DNA of 64,000 nt, from NCBI RefSeq assembly GCF_013044505.1, contig NZ_JABERD010000014.1, forward strand, positions 1 to 64,000, written 5' to 3'. The notes under the pieces were generated by a model. The model saw only the letters and a list, made by a program, of their open reading frames with translations, was not told where the DNA came from and did no database searches. Below, piece by piece: positions 60,637 to 64,000 of the stretch. The DNA comes from Streptomyces sp. S3(2020). GTDB taxonomy: Bacteria; Actinomycetota; Actinomycetes; Streptomycetales; Streptomycetaceae. The position numbers were made by a program, and so were the translations under genes. Each line of letters begins with the position of its first letter. Positions within the stretch are counted from its first letter, which is position 1.

Positions 60637-61971
60637 CTACAGGCCGACATCCCTGCTGCGGATGTCCTCCAAGGACTCCCGCCGGACCAGGAGGCGGGCG
60701 ATGCCGTCGCGTACGGCGGCCACGGGTGGGCGGCCGACCAGGTTGTAGTCGGAGGCCATCGACAGGTGGTAGGCGCCGGCCACGGGTACGGCGAGGAGGT
60801 CGCCGGGGCGTACGTCGGCGGGGAGTTCGACGTCGGCGGCCAGGACGTCGCCCGCCTCGCAGTGCCGCCCGACCACGGTCACCCGGGCCGGGGCCGCGAT
60901 GCTGTGCCTGCCGACGAGCCGGGGCGCGTACCGCACGCCGTACAGGGCCGGGCGCGGGTTGTCGCTCATGCCGCCGTCCACGGCGACGTACGTGTGCGGG
61001 CCGGTGTGCTTGACGGACAGCACGTGGTAGAGCGCGACACCCGCGGGGCCCGCGATCGCCCGGCCCGGTTCGATGATCAGCCGAGGGACGGGGAGTCCGG
61101 CCGCGGCGCACGCGTCGGTGAGTTCGGTGCGGACCCTGCGGGCCAGTGACGTCAGGTCCAGGGCCCGCTCGCCGGGGCGGTAGGCGACGCCGTGGCCGCC
61201 CCCGAGGTCGAGTTCGGGCAGGATCAGTCCGTGCTGTTCGTGGAGCCGGGCCATCAGGCCCACCATGCGGCGTACGGCGGCGAGGTAGGGCTTGACGCTG
61301 GTGATCTGTGAGCCCAAGTGGCAGTGCAGACCGGTGAGTTCGAGCTGCGGCTGATCGAGTATGCGGGCGATGGCGTGCTGGGCGTAGCCGTCGGCGATGG
61401 ACAGTCCGAACTTCTGGTCGTCCGTGCCGGTGCGGATCTTCTCGTGGCAGCCGGCGCTGATGCCGGGCACCACCCGGACCATCACCCTCTGGTGGCCTCC
61501 GGGACCGACCGCCGCGGCCAGCCGGGCGATCTCCGAGGGGCTGTCGATGACGATCCGGCCGACGCCCAGGCGCAGGGCGGCCGCCAGGTCCTGGGGCGAC
61601 TTGGCGTTGCCGTGCAGGGTGATCCGGTCCGGCGGGAAGCCGGTGGTGACGGCGAGTTCGAGTTCGCCGGCCGAGCAGACGTCCAGGCCGAGGCCCTCCT
61701 CGTCGACCCAGTGGGCCATGGCCCGGCACAGGAACGCCTTGGCGGCGTACAGGACTTCGGCCTCGGGGAAGGCGTCCCGGTAGGTGCGGCAGCGGTCGCG
61801 GACCTCGGCCTCGTCGAGGACGTAGACGGGGGTGCCGAAGCGGTCGGCGATCTCCGCGAGCGCTACGCCGCCCACGGCGAGGTCGCCGTGCCGGGACCCG
61901 GCGGTGGAGGCGGGCCACACCGACAGTTCGGCGGACTCGGTGGTGGCGGTGGGTTCGTGAACGGTGGTCAT
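60637..61971 (-). CDS. LysA-like PLP-dependent decarboxylase
   Basis: The enzyme is a fold-III PLP decarboxylase: K78 in LYAAKAF forms the Schiff base, followed by LDVCSAGELELA, HCHLGSQI, a GGGHGV loop, IIEPGRAIAGPAG and HCEAGDVLAADVELP with the Cys-Glu-x-x-D pattern typical of meso-diaminopimelate decarboxylases. It makes lysine from diaminopimelate, or a related amine from another amino acid. At 444 residues it is normal. Start ATG 61971 has GAGGGG 8 nt upstream. Linked to the SAV_915-like gene 14 bp upstream, which suggests a paralogue with a special role. Confidence 0.85.
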   Translation of the reverse strand: MTTVHEPTATTESAELSVWPASTAGSRHGDLAVGGVALAEIADRFGTPVYVLDEAEVRDRCRTYRDAFPEAEVLYAAKAFLCRAMAHWVDEEGLGLDVCSAGELELAVTTGFPPDRITLHGNAKSPQDLAAALRLGVGRIVIDSPSEIARLAAAVGPGGHQRVMVRVVPGISAGCHEKIRTGTDDQKFGLSIADGYAQHAIARILDQPQLELTGLHCHLGSQITSVKPYLAAVRRMVGLMARLHEQHGLILPELDLGGGHGVAYRPGERALDLTSLARRVRTELTDACAAAGLPVPRLIIEPGRAIAGPAGVALYHVLSVKHTGPHTYVAVDGGMSDNPRPALYGVRYAPRLVGRHSIAAPARVTVVGRHCEAGDVLAADVELPADVRPGDLLAVPVAGAYHLSMASDYNLVGRPPVAAVRDGIARLLVRRESLEDIRSRDVGL

Positions 61972-61985
61972 CGTGACTGCCCCTC

Positions 61986-62321
61986 TCAGGCAGTCCGCAG
62001 GACGGGAACAGGAGCGGCGGGCTCGACCGGAGTGGGAGCCGGTGCCGAGAACTGCGGGTCCACCGTGACGGTGGTGATGCCGAGCGGGGCGGTGAGCGCG
62101 CGCAGGGCGGGCGCGGCGAGGCGGATCCATGCCTGGGCGGGGCCGAGCGTGGCGGTCAGGCGGGATACGGAGGTGAAGCCGACGGCCGTGCGGTCGCCGA
62201 GCGGGGTGCGGAAGAGCCGGGCCGCACAGCCGCAGGGACCCGGCCGGACCGGGACGTAGAGGGGTCCGGCCGGGAACCGATCGGAGGGTTCGGGGTCGTC
62301 GTCCTGAAGGAGTTCTGCCAT
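61986..62321 (-). CDS. Small SAV_915-like protein
   Basis: The 111 residues contain CGCAARLFRTPLGDRTAVGFTSVSRLTATLGPAQAWIRLAAPALRALTAPLG, which I recall from the Streptomyces SAV_915 family, whose role is unknown. No leader or catalytic motif. ATG 62321 has AGGAGG 6 nt upstream. It is 14 bp from the LysA-like gene, so the two are co-transcribed. Confidence 0.7.
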   Translation of the reverse strand: MAELLQDDDPEPSDRFPAGPLYVPVRPGPCGCAARLFRTPLGDRTAVGFTSVSRLTATLGPAQAWIRLAAPALRALTAPLGITTVTVDPQFSAPAPTPVEPAAPVPVLRTA

Positions 62322-62437
62322 GTGAGGCCTCCTGGAAGGCAGGGTGCAGGTGATCGGTGAGGCCCCGGACGCGGGGAGGCGGACCGGGGCGCTCGCCCTC
62401 GACGTTATGCCCGGTGTCCCCCGCTCCCGGGCGTGCC

Positions 62438-62487
62438 CTGACGGGACGCTGACGGTGATCCGGGCGACCTTGACGCAGAGTTGACGC
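62438..62487. promoter_or_regulatory. TGACG direct-repeat array in a divergent promoter
   Basis: TGACG occurs at 62439, 62450, 62471 and 62482, that is as two pairs with an 11-bp period each. Two of the units read TTGACGC (62470, 62481). The spacing suits an OmpR/SARP-type winged-helix protein. The gap (62322-62599) lies between the SAV_915-like and the universal stress gene. Confidence 0.4.
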
Positions 62488-62599
62488 GGCTGGTGGGAGG
62501 GCGGGGAAAGGGCCGTCAGAAGGGCGTCAGGAACGGGCGTGAGGGGTGTTCGGAGGCCTCCCGACGGAGGTGAGATGGAAGGGTTCCGAGGAGGATCAG

Positions 62600-63166
62600 A
62601 TGCCCGAGTCCCACCCACCTTCGGCCGCACGTCTTGTCGTGGGAGTGAGCGGTTCGCCCGGAAGTCTCACCGCCCTCGTCCGGGCCGCCGACGAGGCCCG
62701 GCGCCGGGGCGCCGAACTCTGGCCGGTGCTGGCCTGGGAACCGCCCGGTGGAACCCTCGCCGCCCGCAGGTCGACGGCGGCGGCCATCGTCGTCGAGGAC
62801 TGGGAGCGGCCGGCACGCGAGAGGCTGCTCAAGGCTCTGCGGGACGTGTTCGGCGGCACGGACACCGGGCTGCCCGGGCAGGCTCTCGTCGTCCAGGGTG
62901 TCCCGGGACCGGCGTTGATGCGGATCGCCGACCGGGAGGGTGATGTCATCGTGGTGGGCGCCGGACGGCGCGGGCGGCTGCGCCGTGCGCTGTGGCCGTC
63001 GGTCGGCCGCGACTGCCTCGCCCACGCCACCTGTCCCGTCCTCGCGGTACCGCCGTCCCCGCTTCAGACGGCGCTGGAGGCCGCGCACCGCCGCAACGTC
63101 CTGCGGCTGCGGCTGGACACCGGGCGTTTCGAGCGGGAGTGCGCCGTCCTGCCGCCCAGCGTCTGA
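62600..63166 (+). CDS. Universal stress protein family member
   Basis: A UspA fold: ARLVVGVSGSPGSLTALVRAADEARRRGAELW opening, a VVQGVPGPALMRIADREGDVIVVGAGRRGRLRRALWPSVG stretch, and CPVLAVP at the end. The final ATP-binding G(S/T) is replaced by GR, so nucleotide binding may be weak. A 40-residue helical tail follows. It is 188 residues long; ATG 62600 follows GAGGAGG by 6 nt. It converges on the KdpD-like gene. Confidence 0.85.
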   Translation: MPESHPPSAARLVVGVSGSPGSLTALVRAADEARRRGAELWPVLAWEPPGGTLAARRSTAAAIVVEDWERPARERLLKALRDVFGGTDTGLPGQALVVQGVPGPALMRIADREGDVIVVGAGRRGRLRRALWPSVGRDCLAHATCPVLAVPPSPLQTALEAAHRRNVLRLRLDTGRFERECAVLPPSV

Positions 63167-63271
63167 GCGCCCAGCCGCAGGACGGCGAACGCGTCACACA
63201 GGAGCCCGGTACTGCACGCGGCAACCGAGCGCCCCGGCACCGCGAAATCCGGCACCCCGGGCCCGGCCCTC

Positions 63272-64000
63272 TCACGACGTGGCCGCCGCCGGCAGGTCCG
63301 GCTGTTCCGGTCGCCGTTCCGGTGCCGTCCGTAGCGCGAGCACCATGGTGAGGCCTCCCCCAGGCGTGTCCTCGGCGTGGAGCGTGCCGCCGACGGCCTC
63401 GGCGAAGCCGCGCGCGACCGCGAGGCCGAGGCCGACTCCGGCGCCGCGGGGCGAGTCGCCGTAGCGCTGGAAGGGCTCGAAGATGCGGTCCTTGGCCTCG
63501 TCCGGGACACCGGGTCCGCGGTCGACGACCCGTACCTCGACCCGGTCGGCGATGGCACTCGCCGACACCAGGACCCGCTCACCCGGCGGGCTGTGCTTGA
63601 CGGCGTTCTCGACGACGTTGGCGACGGCCCGTTCCAGCAGTCCCCGGTCGACGTGGACCATGGGCAGGGTCTCGGGGATGTCGAGGTCCACGCTGTCCTC
63701 GGGCACCCCGCCGAGCGCCATGGGCACGACCTCGTCGAGGTCGGTCTCGCGGATGATCGGGGTGACGGTGCCGGTCTGGAGGCGGGACATGTCGAGCAGG
63801 TTGCCGACCAGGAGGTCGAGCCGGTCGGCGCCCTCCTCGATGGCCTCAAGCAACTCCGCCTGATCCTCCTCGGACCACGCGACGTCCTCGGAGCGCAGCG
63901 AGGACACGGACGCCTTGATGCCGGCCAGCGGGGTGCGCAGGTCGTGGCTGACGGCGGCGAGCAGCGCGGTGCGGATGCGGTTGCCCTCGGCCAGTTCCTT
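63272..64000 (-). CDS. kdpD: KdpD-like sensor histidine kinase, C-terminal part
   Basis: The right edge of the window cuts the gene; 242 residues are visible. The first codons read into the H-box AAVSHDLRTPLAGIKAS with the phospho-accepting His, then a dimerisation helix (LLVGNLLDMSRLQTGTV), N-box VENAVKHSPPGE, G1 DRGPGVPD and G2 RGAGVGLGLAVARGFAEAVGG. These match KdpD-type kinases that control potassium uptake. The N-terminal sensor lies outside. The gene converges on the universal stress gene. Confidence 0.85.
   Translation of the reverse strand, partial: KELAEGNRIRTALLAAVSHDLRTPLAGIKASVSSLRSEDVAWSEEDQAELLEAIEEGADRLDLLVGNLLDMSRLQTGTVTPIIRETDLDEVVPMALGGVPEDSVDLDIPETLPMVHVDRGLLERAVANVVENAVKHSPPGERVLVSASAIADRVEVRVVDRGPGVPDEAKDRIFEPFQRYGDSPRGAGVGLGLAVARGFAEAVGGTLHAEDTPGGGLTMVLALRTAPERRPEQPDLPAAATS

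Noticed and set aside
1..64000. tRNA, rRNA or CRISPR array
   Set aside because: No cloverleaf-like gene, rRNA core sequence or regularly spaced repeat array was seen; the intergenic gaps are short.

Overview
The window reads as a high-GC actinomycete chromosome segment, most likely Streptomyces: G/C-ending codons throughout, frequent GTG starts with AGGAGG-type ribosome sites, start/stop overlaps, a SARP regulator, a WYL regulator, LacI and RpiR regulators, lipobox and twin-arginine leaders, and a relic of an actinobacterial transposase. The left end is not genomic: positions 96-161 align without gaps to an Illumina P7/i7/Nextera adapter and are followed by a 24-bp foldback, so the sequence is trustworthy only from about 185. 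No rRNA, tRNA or CRISPR array was seen.

Region A (185-23417) is the most unusual. A minus-strand operon (15966 to 1947) encodes a hemopexin-repeat protein, a small protein, a WD40 propeller and three very large leaderless proteins of unknown function (966, 829 and 1969 aa). Across a short divergent promoter and downstream lie leaderless lytic proteins: a DUF2235 hydrolase, a phospholipase D, a T4-type lysozyme, a lysozyme/transglycosylase-like protein, an M23 endopeptidase and a staphylococcal-nuclease-fold protein. Four carry peptidoglycan-binding-like modules. A SARP regulator sits among them, and two intergenic sites have 11-bp-periodic direct repeats of the kind SARPs bind. No contractile-injection structural gene is present in the window.

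Region B (23525-33057) holds an LLM-type oxidoreductase, a lipoprotein, and a complete oligopeptide ABC transporter next to a C45 Ntn-hydrolase, controlled by a divergent RpiR-type regulator with a clear palindromic site between them. Region C (33167-39845) holds an LRV-like repeat protein, a WYL regulator with divergent RidA, and a secreted GH106-like rhamnosidase behind a perfect LacI-type palindrome.

Region D (39948-48878) is the best candidate for an undescribed system: a membrane protein resembling Pycsar-type transmembrane effectors, divergent from a two-gene unit made of a 1597-aa protein with two GHKL-ATPase-like regions and two phosphoribosyltransferase-like motifs, and a 544-aa response-regulator/aminoglycoside-phosphotransferase-like kinase fusion. 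A VOC protein, a decayed transposase and a TriTu-like orphan immunity gene follow.

Region E (49105-58051) is a LacI-controlled sugar locus: lipoprotein binding protein, two permeases, GH42 beta-galactosidase and a secreted sialidase-fold enzyme with a ricin-type domain. Region F (58116-64000) contains two small uncharacterised proteins, a CorA-type transporter, a LysA-like PLP decarboxylase with an SAV_915-like partner, a universal stress protein, and the C-terminal part of a KdpD-like kinase running off the right end.
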